DNA of 64,000 nt from Dryocosmus kuriphilus (GCA_038277395.1 CM076189.1:238640653-238704652), one strand, 5' to 3'; numbered from the stretch's first letter, positions 9,699 through 22,185 are shown. Notes: generated by a model not told the origin, from the letters alone. Numbers and translations are program-made.

Positions 9699-11433
9699 CC
9701 TCTGAAATCCTAAGTTTATTATTTTTTATGAAGGCTTCTTGGGCGACAGTTTTTCAATCATGGAAACCTTGCATAAGTATAACATCGAAGGGATTTGAAG
9801 TGCATGAACCTCCAATCATCTGTGCTAAATCCTTGAGAGTATGAAGCTTCGTCTTGCGTTTTTTTTTCGATTAAAGCAAAATCACGATCAGGTGACATAT
9901 AAGTGTGGCCTTTGATTAAAAACTTGTGAACAATCTCGTCGAAGAATCCGTGAGCTATGAGTGTAAAGTACATGATATAAACATGATCCTACTTCCTTGG
10001 AACCACGACCACCATTTTCTTCTGAACATAAGCACATTACACCTTTGTTTCTTTCTTCGCCATGGATCCTTAAATTATAGCAGCTTATCTGCCTGCTGTA
10101 GTACATCTGGGTGTGAATCACGTCGTCGGAAGTTCGAATTATTGCTCCAAATCAAAGCACACTACGTAGCCATCTGAATCACTCCTTTTCTCAATTTTTA
10201 ATTGTTTCTGACTTAATTCAACTTCAATGTGATGAGCATCTAATTCTTTAGTATACACTTGTCTCTCCGCTTCGATCACTGTTACCTTTATTTTCATATT
10301 TATTTCATCGCAAGTTGGACAAGTGTCCGAGCATGGTCTTCTAAAAAGACAATTTAAAATGTTTTTTGAAAACAGAAGTGTACCAGGATTTACTTACTCT
10401 TTTGTGACTACGCTCCAAATTTTTTCGTTCTGTTGTAGGAAAAGCCCGTGCATAATCGAGATATTCAAATCTGAAGAAAGATACTTAATCTCCGGAGAAT
10501 CTCAGCGATTGTAATGCCCATTGTCAGATGGGAATGAAGCAATATGATTTTTCATTCCACTTACACATTCAGCACGTGATATATTATTTCGCCTACCACC
10601 AAGTCCATCAGACAGATCAACAATTCCCTGCATTAATTTTTTAGAGAGAACTTGTAAGCGAGAAGTAGTTAACGCGAATGTGTTTATAAACGTCGTGCGA
10701 CAGACTCTACCCTTCGATTTTCCTCCAATTGGCAGGAAGTATTTGAAAGTAGTTTGCCTGCGGCTGTCACTTGGATCATTATATTTCCCATGTCGGCGTC
10801 GAATAACTACACTTGGCTTAATCAATTTGGCAAGAAAAGACTGCTGTTTCTCGTAATCTGCAAATTTGTAAAATTAAACCCAGAGCTTTCTTCGATGTTT
10901 CAAACTTAAAGACTTGCAAGATAACCGCACTTCTTGCATTTAACCTGAAAAGTATATATCGAATCCTTGCATGTGATCTGAAAAATGATATCCTGATTGA
11001 AATTTGGGGAAGAAAGTTAATACTAATTCAGAAAATAAGTATCTAATAATATGTAATATTAAATTCAAGCATACAATGCGAAACAAAAAATGTTTAGAGT
11101 TGGCATTGATTTCCTAATCTACAATATAATAAAAAACTACTGGAATTATTCTCAATGCTCAGAAACAGCATTTCACTCATTTTAGTAATATTAAATTATA
11201 AAGTATAATGTGCACTATTCTATGCATAACTTTGAAACCCATATTTCATGCCAAAATCTAAAAAATATTGAAACAAAACAAGCAACGTAACGTACCTCGC
11301 TCGGGGGGTCCTTGTCACTTACAAAAGCATTTTTTTCGGTTTTATAACCTTCTCCACTATTTCTTTTAAGCTTGCGAACAGCTTTGGTCTCTCTAGAAGG
11401 CACAGGCACATTTTCTTTGTACGCTAACTTCAT

Positions 11434-13941
11434 TTTCCTCTTCAAATTTCACTTCCAGAATGGTACACGACATCCACCGGCAACACGTGAATCAACGCGA
11501 CTAGGCCGACTACGTTGAAGACGAATGCGCATGAGGTTCGCGCAGGTGGGCCCATGGCACTTACATGGTAATGGAAAATCACGAGTTTTAAAAACCCACT
11601 TCAGGTTCGAATTTTTATATATCCTTTCACCACAATGTGCGGTAGAATTTTAGAGAATTATTAAGCCAAAAAAACGTGTTTTCAAAAAAATGGCACTTAC
11701 ACTGTTATACCGTGGAGCCCTTCATTTAAGGAATTTAGAAAAAACTCTTATGGTTGAACATGACTGCAGATATATTTGACTTCCGAAAATATTCTAAGTC
11801 CAATCTCAATACAAATTTTAAATGAAACGGAGACAGATTCCGCGTCGCGAGTTCGTATAAATCTGACTTCAAAAATCGATGTCTCTCGCGGGTTCCCGGA
11901 CCGCGCAGCGATCCACGGTGGGCCCACGCAATCCTACTCTAGTTCCTAATCGTTCACACGACCAATTAAAACTCGCTATTTCACCCCACACTCATTCAAC
12001 TGCGATCTAAAGCTTACGTCAATCAATGACGGTAGGCTGACCCTATTTCGTTCCCTAAGGAATGCTCGTAAACATGTTTTCGCAGCTTTAGGCACGTTTT
12101 CCATTTCACGCTTCACTATCAAAAATGTAAAATAATTTATGATAAGAGAATCATAGTACAATTTAAGGCTTTAAATTTCAGCATTAAAATCCAGTAAGAT
12201 CTGGTTATATCCGCTAACTAATAGTGCATTCGTTGTTTCACTGGTTGTGAAACTCAAAATCTATATATCATTCCTCGCATTTCAAAACCCTGGTAACCCT
12301 TTTAATTTACTCTTTTAACCACACTCGCTTCATGTTACCCTTATCCATATCCTGCATTCCAACTAAGCTGAAAACAACCAGTTATTCATTCAGGTACGTA
12401 TGAAACATAAAAGTTAATTAGTAAATTCTTAACATACAGAGTCAGTTCGCTTTCTCGAAAATACCAAGTCTCTCTCTCATTTTTTCCTCAAATTTAGCAT
12501 GAATCTTCCAAATAATCAGGAATTCGTTTACTGATCATGAATTATTATTACTTCTTTTTCGCATCCAACTCCCTTTTTCCCTATCAGTAATTCAAAGCGT
12601 CCGCGCATTTTGTCCTCCCAGGAGGTGCTGCCACTAGCGGTCAGGAGATGCGTAAACAATCATTCTCAGATTGTTACATTTAGGTGCACTATTAGAAATT
12701 TGATTATAAACATTATAACAATAATAATCTAATAATAGCCTCTGTCTACGAAGGGATATTCCTTCGTGCATTTGTCATAACAAATGCTACTTGATCAGTT
12801 AATGAAAAAATAATTTTAATTTAGTGTTGAAGTTATTCGAAAATTAGATTGCTGAGTTTCTTTATAAACAGTAAAGAGTTAGTGAATCATCGCAATAAAG
12901 TCAAAAAATTTCAATTTTGTTAAATTGAACATTTTTCCCGATGTAAACTAAAATTATGGTATTTTTTATGTAGATATTTTCATGCATATTTAAGATTCAA
13001 AAATTTGCATTTAAATTAAATTTTGTTTTAATTTTTACGTGTGTAAAATGTTTTTCATAAGTACGTCAATTTATTTAAAAATATAATTTTTGTTCATTTT
13101 GAAGAATCAAGCCTTATAGTTGTTTTTGGAAAATGGACAAAAATGATCTTTTAAAGATTCAGTTAACTTTTATTCAAATGTAAAATTTGTTTTCATCTGT
13201 ATGTACTATATGTGTGACAATTATTTTTAAGCATAAATTAATTTTAAAATTAATTTTTTTTTTAAAAAAAAAAAATCATAATCCAAACAAAAATTACATT
13301 TTTTAATTAAAATTTTTTATTTGCATTTATTATCAAAAACTATATATAAAAAGTAACATATCCCTTCGGTATATCCTATATCGGTATATCCATATCCTTC
13401 CACATTCTTTTGGTGTTAAAATGTTTTCTGATTTTTGGCAGAACTTAAAAAAATATTTTAAAGTCTCTCAGGCCGGTTAAATGAATCAAATACTTATTTT
13501 AGTTAAATAAGCGTTATTATTGAAATATTTCACTTTTGAATGTATGGAATGTATTCTTTTTTACAAAATATAAGAGAATCCATATATCCAGGGTACTTTT
13601 TCGAAAGGTTGGTCGCTCATTTTTCAAACACGTTTCTTTAAAAAAAAATTTATTATTTATAAAAAAAAGTTCTGTAAAATATTTTTCAGAAAATGTGAAC
13701 CAAGAAAATACTTTTTTTTTTCTTTTTACACTTTTGCCTTACAATTAACCGTTTTAAATAGGTACAGCGTTATAAATAATTTTAATTAATTCAAAATTGT
13801 GCAGCTCTATAAAGTACAGTTTTAGAATTTATATTTGAAATATATACTGAATAATGTAAAGACAATCTTTTACTTTATTTCTTTTTCCAGGTAGTAGGTT
13901 TTTTTGGATGAAATTGTAAAATTCTTAGGGCGCAATATTCG
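11434..13941. other. AT-rich intergenic stretch, no feature recognised
   Basis: About 2.5 kb with no supported coding frame, RNA gene or repeat. It contains A/T homopolymer runs (around 13250-13330) and short frames without family resemblance. The first part (11460-11900) is less AT-rich and lies upstream of the DUF7869-like ATG, so it may hold that gene's promoter, but I see no definable elements. Confidence 0.5.
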
Positions 13942-13973
13942 GTACATTCTAGTTTTACCCTGGTCTCCTAACA
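13942..13973 (-). repeat. ERV-1 3' LTR remnant, 32 bp
   Basis: On the minus strand TGTTAGGAGACCAGGGTAAA and the next 12 bases match the first 32 bases of the 5' LTR at 41046, then similarity stops. A polypurine run (AAAAGAGGG) precedes it directly, as expected for plus-strand priming. The remaining ~147 bp of the LTR are missing. Confidence 0.75.
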
Positions 13974-14001
13974 GCCCTCTTTTCAGACCGAATTTAGTCT
14001 C

Positions 14002-15785
14002 TTAAATTCTAACCCTTTTATTCTTGAGTTCTATCTTAGGTTCTATCAAAGGTTGTATACTAGGGTGATATGTTACTATATGTGTAGGGATCTCTATGTT
14101 GGTTTGGACGTAAAATAGACATAGTTTCTTGGGGATAAATTTGCTAGTACAATCTAATAGTCCTGATTTATAGAGGGTGATTAATGCAATTACTGCAAGT
14201 GAGGCATAGCCTAAATACTGAAGCCATTCTAAAGATGTTCCAGACCATGTTTTGATTCGTCGACGTGTGGCAATATTACTTAACATATTTTCAGTATCGT
14301 CCAGGCTAAGTCTAGCTTTTCTTAAATTATCATTAGATATCTGGTCAGGTAATCGAACCATTTTATCTTCTAGTTTTTGAATATCTTGATTATCAAAGTT
14401 AAATTTATAGGTTACGTTGAAGGTGGACGTATAATGTTCTTCTAATTGGGAATTTAATTCATAGCTATCAAATTCGTTATAGATTCTACAGTTTTTCCCT
14501 GTTATTTTGGTTACTGTTTTTAGTTGTAAATGTCTTACATATTTTTCGTAGGCTATATCTAATTTCAATTGCTTAAGTGGTATAATAATATATCCGTCAT
14601 TAGTTGGTATAAATGTTTCCTTATTTAGGAGGTAACATAAAGAGTTACATCTGTTTATTGAATAATATCTTTTAAACAAGTGAGCTTTCACATGTATCGC
14701 TGTCTAATAATCTTATGTTTCTTTGCTTTCTTTGGCATATCTTGTACTCACTTATTTACTTGCAGGTTGAAATAAGTCTCTCGTCAGTGGGTACGTATGA
14801 GTCTCTGTATGTAAGTATGTATTCATAGTCAGGTATGATGGATAGGGTGGATATTATTAACTGGGTGAGGGATAGGGATTATGTGCTGTAATGACCCTTC
14901 ATTCTTTTCAAGTATTGGTATATCAAGGACATAGGTGAATAGTCCCTTAATTATTGCTACTGACAGGCTACTAATATCGATGATATGTTGATAATTCTCC
15001 TCGTAATTGTTAAAGTGGTACCTTGTTCGGTGTTTCTCTTCAAATTCCTTGATGGTGTCTTTAAGTATTGAGGGTGTTAGAATTTGAGGGTGAAAAATTC
15101 CGTGTTTTCCATCGTTGATGGCTGTGTCAATGTCTTCGCTGGTTTCTTCTATCATAATTGCTGCTAAGACAGGTATGGTATTAACAAAACTGTCTTGGGA
15201 TACCGTGTTTATTCCTGTGCTCAAATTTCTTGCTAAAGCTCGCTCGCTATTCGCTGCTCCTTCAATTTCTTTGTGACTAATTGAAGCTGATTCGAGGATA
15301 AGTTTAAGTATTTTAGTGGGGTTTGATAATGCTGAGGCTAGTTGTCTATTATCTTTGTATAAGTTATCAAATTCGTTATTGATATCCTTTAAGTCTGATT
15401 CACTCAGAGTTCCGAATAAAATCTTTAAGATGTTTCCAATAAAGTTTGCTAGTCCTCTTTTCTGACGTTGCTTTCCAAGTAATTTCTTCAAAATGTTGTT
15501 TCTTTGTGCTAACCTGTCGTAACGGCTTTTGATCAATTGTATTTCGTATTGAGGTGAGCATTTTCTGTTACAGGCAGTTTCCGTCATTTGTATTGTATTA
15601 TCTATAACTTTGAGTCTAACGTCATTACTCGTCATATTAATTCCTATTACTAATTTCCATGTTTCGTGAAAAAGGTGCACCTTAGCGACTTCTTCAATGT
15701 AGACATTCTCGTGGATCTCCTGCAGTGTAAAGTTAGCAGCAGTTGACGTTAGGGGCAGTAGTAGTATCAGTATCCAAATTCTCAT
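14002..15785 (-). pseudogene. env: ERV-1 envelope glycoprotein, frameshifted
   Basis: The first part, 15785-14829, opens with a hydrophobic signal peptide (MRIWILILLLPL) and carries a basic furin-type site (RQKRG, near residue 110) followed by a hydrophobic segment, as in insect retrovirus and baculovirus F-like fusion proteins. The second part, 14691-14002, lies in another frame and carries a transmembrane segment (near 14220-14150) and a short tail. At least one frameshift lies between 14829 and 14691. The start ATG directly follows ATTTTACAG, a good 3' splice site, which suggests expression from a spliced transcript. The role in the live ancestor would be membrane fusion at cell entry; this copy is broken. 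Confidence 0.8.
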
Positions 15786-15789
15786 CTGT

Positions 15790-16076
15790 AAAATATGGCA
15801 TAGTGTTATCTAGATGAATTCTTATGATTTTTTCCTTATTTATAACCCTAATATTGTTATTGTCTAGGTAATCTATAACTTCGTATGACCCCTTCCAGGA
15901 GGGGTCTAGTTTATTTTCTTTAGTTTTATTCAGGATCTTAATTATATCTCCTGACTTATAAATAGGGTGTTTTCTTATAATGTTGTCGTCCAGTCTCTTT
16001 TTTTTTTTTAACTTGTTCTAGTTGGATTTGTTCTGGGCTTTGTTAATATTACTGTTGTGTTTCTCTCCCCATTTTT
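15790..16076 (-). pseudogene. ERV-1 integrase C-terminal part
   Basis: Minus-strand frame with a basic stretch and a small beta-rich segment (SGDIIKILNKTKENKLDPSW and on), the usual C-terminal domain of Gypsy integrases. It ends just before env. It was separated from the catalytic part (to 20821) by the 16077-20814 insert; the reading frame matches across the inferred empty site at an A-run. Confidence 0.7.
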
Positions 16077-16197
16077 ACATTCTGATCAGAGAAGGTATTA
16101 GATTTATGTAAAATTTGACTTTCGCGGATTTCATGAAATTTCCACGTTTTGAGACCTCCTGTATCCGAAAAAACTGTTTTTACGGCGGTGTCTGTCT

Positions 16198-16228
<31 letters not shown>

Positions 16229-17254
16229 TTGGAGTCTGTTCCCGCGATAAAATTTCGAAGACTAATCGGATTGGAGTGCGCTTTGGTACACTTCTTTAAG
16301 GGGTAAAAAGAAAGGACGAGTTCGTTAACCAGCGGTTTTTGACCAACGGTTATGGTTTTATCCATCAAAAACGGTTTTCACAAAATCAAAAAATCCATTT
16401 TCCGGCTAAACTATGAGAGATACAAAAAAAAGTTAAGAAAGTAAAATTGTTCATCGTAAAAAAATCTACAAATTTTGTCTTAACCGTTTTTTGATAAAAT
16501 GGTTTTTGTTTTAATCAAGAAAACGCTATTAAAATTAAAAAACTCTGGTTTTCCGCCAAAATATTCAAGATACAAAACAATGGCAAAGAAAAAAGTTGTT
16601 CAATTTAAAAAGATCTACAAATTTTGTTTTAACCATTTTTTGATAAAATGCACGGTTTTTGTTTTAATCGATAAAACGTTATTAAAAATAAAAAATTTCA
16701 AATTTCCCGCCAAACTATGGAAGATACGGAAAAATAATAATAAACAAAGTAGTTCGCCTCAAAAAGATCTACAAATTTGCTTTCTATCATTTTTTTGAGC
16801 AGACGCGTAGTTTTTGAGTTATTCGGGAAATATGTTATGAAATATAAGGAAAACCACTTTTCAGCAAAACTATGCAAGATATGAGAAAATATTAACAAGC
16901 AGAATTGTTCAACTTGGAAAGAGCTACAAAATTTATTTATAAGACTCATCGTTTCACTTTTAAGAATCGAAATCCTCTATTGTGGTTTGGACCCCGTACT
17001 AAATACATTGAAAATTGCTCTCCGTGAAATTGGCCTAAATTTCGTCATTTGGCATATCTTTTCATTCTGAACAAAAAATTTTAGTGCGTAAACTTAATCC
17101 TATGAGCCGTTTTGACGCTACAGAGCGTCAAAAGTTGATAGTATACCGTTTAATAACACACACCACGCATAAAGGAGATATACTTAATGCACGTAATTAC
17201 GTATAAGTGCATTGTACATTATTGTGAAAAAGGATTCAAAGAAAGGTTTGAGGG

Positions 17255-17350
17255 GGAGGTACAAGCCTGACTGACTGAGTGACTGAGAGAAAGAGAGAGC
17301 AAATGACTAAGTCAGTCATGTAATTAGTGAATATATATAAAGTGAGTGAG
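17255..17350. repeat. Subterminal simple repeats (left side of Harbinger)
   Basis: GACTGAGTGACTGA- and GTGAGTGAGTGA-type repeats with an inverted counterpart at about 20150-20300. They look like an extension of the inverted repeats by expanded simple sequence. Confidence 0.6.
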
Positions 17351-17559
17351 TGAGGTTTATGAAGTAAGCCATACATGAACACTCCTGCAAATGCATGAAT
17401 ACTCTTGAAGTCAGCAGCTTTCAAAACAAAATAAATATATTTAGTTGTTTTACGGATGACATTTAGTATGCAATCAGTAACCTAATGTTTTGTGTGTAAC
17501 CGATCGCTTCCTTTGTAAGTAAAACTTATCTCTATTTTGAGTTGTATAAATCATAAACG

Positions 17560-19560
17560 ATGGCGTTTCGAAGACAGATCGCCTGTTATGTATGTAATTT
17601 GGGACATAATCCTCAGCGAATGCAACGAATTACTGACGTGGAAGATGCAAATAAAGCGCAACTTGCAATTATACGAAGGGATGCTTTTAATCACCCACCT
17701 TTGGCTTTAAATAATGAATCCAGATTATGCATTAATTGTAATAGATCCATATCAGACGAAATACGTGCTGTAGAAGCTGATCCAAGTACAATGCGTTTAG
17801 ATGTGTTAACGCAGACGGCAAGTGCATCTTGCTTAGTATGCGATGCTAGACAAAATGTAGGAAAGTTGTCTGTAGAGTGTAGGGTAAACATTTTTCTTTT
17901 TCGTAACATTTATGTTCCAGAAAATGTTAGAAGTTGTGCACATCACTTAAACGAGAAAGGATGCTATCCGAGATTAATCCTGCAAGGTCTCAGATCAGTT
18001 AATCGACCATATCTGATAAAAGGACAAGAGTTACAGTTATTTTTGCAACAACTAAGGCATGTGGCCAATAATCAAAATCAGTTTGAAGATGAGAGTTGTT
18101 TTACTGATGACGAATTCAAATGTATTTCGCCAATTAGCAAAGAGCAATTCTCACATCTTTTTACGTACTGTGATCCTGTACCTCAAGAGGGAGGTCACAG
18201 ATACATATATAGAAAAGACTTATTGACCTTTTTATGTAAACTAAGGCAAGGTTTATCGGATGACTTTTTAAAAGTAATATTTAAGTACCCAAGTAGAGCC
18301 GCCGTCAGTTTGGTTATAGGAAAAGTGAGACAATCGTTTGCACCATAGGTTTGTTCCTGAGAATGTCGGATTTCAAGCAATACCAAGGCAAGTATACATC
18401 GAACGACACGTTACGGAATTCTCAAATGAACTCTATAATCCACAGCCGCAGACACCAAAAGCCATTGCTTCAGTAGATTGTACCTATTCTTACACACAGA
18501 AAAGTAGCAATTTTTGTATTTTAAGAAAGTCGTTCTCTCAGCACAAACATCGCCATTTGATTAAACCCACTATGATCGTTGCTCCCGACGGCTTTATATT
18601 ATCTGTATTAGGTCCATACTTTTCGGATAGCCATAATAATGATGCAGCGATTTTGGAAAGAGAGTACGAGAGGGAGGCTAATGCTATGAGGGAGTGGTTT
18701 CAAAATGGAGATATTTTCTTGATTGACAGAGGATATAGGGATGCCGTGCCATGGCTAGAACGCGTTGGAATCACTTGTTGGATGCCGGCATTGATCCAGG
18801 GTGGACAGCAGCAATTATCTACTGAAGAAGCCAACATGTCTCGGATGGTCACGAAGAATAGATGGATCGTTGAGGCTAGGAACGGCCATTTTCGCTCTAT
18901 ATTTAAATTCTTCGAAGGAACCATTATTATGCCTCATCTTCATCACCTTCACGAATTTTATTCCATCTGTGCCGCAATCATTAATAGATATCACCCACCA
19001 ATATTTATGGAAGGCGCAACAGTCGAACTCGCAAGAGAAATAATTCGGAAAAGCCAAATGACAAACGTATTACAAGCGCTCGTAGAAGTTGACAATCTAC
19101 GCATGAGACGCGCTCAGTGGGTTCGACTTGAACAAAATGTGGTTCCTGATTTTCCTGTTCTTGACTTACAATATTTACGAGATCTTACCATTGGCATTTA
19201 TCAGGTAAATCTTGCTCCTTCATACATCCAAGATAAACTACATAGAGATGGAGGAGAAGAAATTGAAGTTGATATGAACATGAACGTCCCTGGGCTAATA
19301 AGATTGAAACAGTATTCTCGATTTCGCCGCGGAACGACGCATCAAGTCTTCATTTCATACAATGTACACGATGAAGGAGAAATAGAAGAGAACAATCTAA
19401 TCAGTGGTTACTACTGTACCTGTCACTCAGGAGCCAGGACCACCTGTGCACATGTCACCTGCATCTATGGAACTTAGGTACGCTCGACATCAACCGAACG
19501 TAAAGTATCCGGACAGCAGATTACTGAACATTATTTTGACAATGAGCAACATAACTTAAA
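17560..19560 (+). pseudogene. Harbinger-like transposase with Zn-rich N-terminus and SWIM finger
   Basis: Starts at ATG 17560. The first frame (to 18348) is rich in paired cysteines (CYVCNLGH, CINCNRS, CLVCDA), probably a zinc-binding DNA-recognition region. From 18338 a second frame carries the DDE_4 catalytic domain: first Asp in VDCTYSY, second in IFLIDRGYRD, and Glu in VEARNGHFRSIF. A C-terminal SWIM zinc finger (YYCTCHSGARTTCAH) follows. A one-base shift near 18335 joins the two frames. A second shift near 19465 interrupts the SWIM end, and coding resemblance continues to about 19560. It would cut and paste the flanking inverted repeats. The two shifts make this copy inactive unless they are assembly errors. 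Confidence 0.75.
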
Positions 19561-19589
19561 AGTCTTAGAAATCGGTGAGTTTACACTCT

Positions 19590-20300
19590 TTGCATCTTTA
19601 TTTACAAAGACATAACTCACTTAACCACACTGTATTTAATCAATCACACACTTCATTACTCCGAGAATCAATAACTTACTTACTCCAGTCCATTCCACTA
19701 AACTCACTCAACTCCACTCACTCTACTCCCTCCACTTACTCCACTCCACTCGCTCAGCTCACTCCACTCACTCCACTCACCCCACTCTACTGATTCAACT
19801 TACTCCACTCATTTCATTCCTCTCCACTTACTACACTCACTCCACTTCATTCCACTTAATCTACTCACCCATTCACTCACTTACTCATTCACTCACTCAC
19901 TTACTCATTGTATCAATTAATCAATCACTCAGTCCAACACTCCATTTCTCTCTCGATCAATCACTCACTCTACTCCACTTTACTCTACTCCACTCCCTGA
20001 ACGCTACTCCACTCCCTGAACGCTACTCCACTCCCTGAACTCTACCCAGTTACTCCATTCTACTCCATTCACCCCACTTACTTCACTCCACTGACTCCAC
20101 TCACTCACTCACTAAGTCAATCACTCACTTATTCACTCTCTTAATCACACACTAATTCAATAAATCACTCACTCACTGACTTACTGACTAGCTAACTTAC
20201 TTACTCTACTATATTCACTATTTACATGACTGGCTTAGTCATTTACTCTCTCTTTCTCTCTGCCACTCAATCAGTCAATCACTCAGTCACTTAGGCTTGC
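19590..20300. repeat. Low-complexity CACTC/ACTCC-rich tract
   Basis: About 700 bp of degenerate CTCACTCCA-type simple repeats between the transposase gene and the right inverted repeat, including a near-triplicated ACTCCCTGAACGCT unit around 19990-20040. Confidence 0.8.
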
Positions 20301-20820
20301 ACGTCCACGCTCTGACTTTTTCACAATAATTTACAATGTACATATACGTAATTACGTGCATTAAGTATATCTCCTTTATGCGTGGTGTGTGTTATACTAT
20401 CAACTTTTGACGCTCTGTAGCGTCAAAACGGCTCATAGGATTAAGTTTACGCACTAAAATTTTTTGTTCAGAATGAAAAGATATGCCAAATGACGAAATT
20501 TAGGCCAATTTCACGGAGAGCAATTTTCAATGTATTTAGTACGGGGTCCTTTGGAAAATCACTAAAAAACTTTACCAATCTACAATGTGTTTTTAAAAAA
20601 TGATGATGAGAATGTATTCCTTAAGGGCGATAGAGCCTTAAGTAAAATAATTTCTTTTGTAATTTTTTATTTAAAGGTTTATACGATCCATAAACACTCA
20701 GCGCGTAGCGCGAGGTGAATAATCTATCGAGCGCGAAGCGCGAGTGCCAGCAGACGCGCGCCCCAGGCGCGCTCATACTTCGCGCGATCAGAATGTGCCC
20801 GCTAAGCGAGCAGATTTTTT

Positions 20821-22185
20821 GATTATCATTTGGTACGTTAAATTTGGTGATTGCGGGATAGTAGATGGTATGTTGGGATCTCGCCCAAAAGTCAACTCGT
20901 AGGGTAAGAATCCCGTAGTTTGGTTTTTCATGTTAATAATACAATACGCTATGTATTTCAGGTTTTCGTCCCATTCCTTGTAGTTTTCTTGTATACTCGT
21001 TTTTATTAAATTTTTTAATGTAGAGTGCATTCTTTCGATATTACCGTTTGATTGAGGGTGAAAAGCGGTTGTTTTAATATGTTGTATCTTAAGTGCTTCT
21101 TCGAATTGCTGCATCAATTCTGATAAGAAGTTTTGTCCTTGATCTGATAAGATCGTCTTTGGTGCTTGGAAGATGTACGCGTAGTGCTCTAATAACCCTT
21201 CTATGATTGTATTTGTTGTTTCTTTCTTCATGGGTATTAGAATTGTGTACCTCGTTAGTCGGTCTTGCAAACTAAGGACGTATTTATTTCCTTTAGAGGA
21301 TTCTGGTAAGGGTCCGAAAACATCTAATGCAATTTTGTCATTAGGTTTTAAAGGTATGTTTGGTATTATACTTTCTGCTTGTTTTTTGATTCTCGTTGTT
21401 TTTCGAAGTTCACATATAGTGCAATTTTTGACGTATTCTATTAGGTCTTTATCCATGTTGGTCCATAGTCCAAGCTTCTTTGCCCTGTCTATAGTGTTCC
21501 TTTCTCCCAGGTGAGTAGAGTGGGCTTCCTTCATGATTTCTTTTCTTTCCTCTTTTGTTATTTCTCTAGTGTTGGTGAAGCATACGTGCAAGCTTAAGTC
21601 AGGGAAGTAATTTGTTAGAAATTCTACCATTTCTTGTAATAACTCCTTCTCATTTGGAGTAAACAGTGGATCTCCGAAAAGTAATCTTATTAGGGTTAAT
21701 TTTTTGCTAGCTATTTCTTCAATTATCCAAGTTAATTTTCTCAGCCATTCCTCTTTGTTGAATTTAGGGAGTTGTTCTTTTGTTATAGTCTGCCATAATT
21801 TACCAATAGCGTTTGGTTTTGTTTTAAATTTTTCTATTACCGGATCTAATCTCCAGTTTATGGAATCGTCGTAAATTTTGTCGTTTTTGTCAGTAGTTGT
21901 TTCTGAATTTTGAGTTTCCGTTGATGGTTCTCTCATTCTTTTGTGAGGTATTTTGATCCTTTCCAAATCTTGCAGTTTCCTTTCTGCTGTGATTATTGGA
22001 GTGTTAAATATTTCAATCTCTGGCAGTTTCGTCTCAATTCTTTCAGCTTCTTTATCTAAGTCAATTCCTTCTAGGGCTTGTCCCAGGATGTCTTTATCTT
22101 GAAGTGGGAATAGCTTGGATAGGCAGTCTGCTACCTTATTTTCTTTTCCTTTGACATATTCAATTTCGTATTTATATTTCTTCAA
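20821..22185 (-). pseudogene. ERV-1 integrase (with RNase H tail), interrupted
   Basis: One open minus-strand frame of about 455 codons. It starts in the end of RNase H (VADCLSKL), then carries an HHCC zinc-binding region (HSTHLGERN ... CTICELRK) and the integrase core with Asp in ALDVFGPLP, Asp in ILSDQGQNF and Glu in SNGNIERMHS. The first D, second D and E are all present. It is cut at 20815 by the hairpin-ended repeat; its C-terminal domain resumes at 16076. Apart from that insertion this part looks intact. Confidence 0.8.

Larger units (their letters stand above)
322..11433 (-). pseudogene. DUF7869-like multi-exon gene, split by a Polinton
   Basis: Exons read on the minus strand: 11433-11296 (ATG start, basic N-terminus, donor GTACGT), 10857-10398 (donor GTAAGT), about 10340-9768 (acceptor TTTTAG, donor GTTTCC), 9709-9693 continuing at 622-524, and 434-322 (ends TAG). 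Recognisable family patterns are FPSDNGHY in exon 2, CSDTCPTCDEIN and YYSRQISCYNLRIH in exon 3, and HKFLIKGHTYMSPDRDFALIE before the 9768 donor. The family is common in insects as uncharacterised, partly transposon-like proteins; its biochemical role is not known to me. Breaks: an in-frame TGA at 10504-10502, a frameshift with probable loss of coding sequence between 10120 and 9975, and the 9-kb insertion in an exon. The phase of exon 1 does not match exon 2, so an exon may be missed. Phases do match across 9768/9709 and 524/434. Confidence 0.6.
16989..20549 (+). mobile_element. PIF/Harbinger-like DNA transposon
   Basis: A 3,561-bp element with termini GGACCCCGTAC / GTACGGGGTCC, near-identical inverted repeats of about 245 bp (16989-17235 and 20310-20549) and TTT flanks on both sides (16986-16988, 20550-20552), consistent with a 3-bp duplication. 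Copy E of the host repeat supplies the unoccupied sequence and has a single AAATTT at the site. One transposase gene fills the centre. Its DDE_Tnp_4-type domain agrees with Harbinger; a Myb-like second gene was not found. Confidence 0.8.
16077..20814 (-). mobile_element. Hairpin-ended repeat, copy A (hosts a Harbinger)
   Basis: Read on the minus strand it begins TCTGCTCGCTTAGCGGGC (a hairpin), then ACATTCTGATC, and ends GATCAGAATGT. It is flanked by A-runs (20815-20820 and 16072-16076), an apparent 5-bp duplication. Internal parts are GCGCG-rich hairpins, several ~130-bp degenerate repeats with core TTTGTAGATCTTTTTGA, and a GAC/GTC microsatellite (16199-16228). Related copies lie at 52228-52803, 52992-54160, 54575-55371 and 61536-62779. 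No protein is encoded outside the Harbinger insert, so it is non-autonomous. The superfamily is unsettled. Confidence 0.7.

Noticed and set aside
19575..19793. Ser/Thr/Leu-rich frame after the Harbinger transposase
   Set aside because: Low-complexity simple repeat, not a gene.
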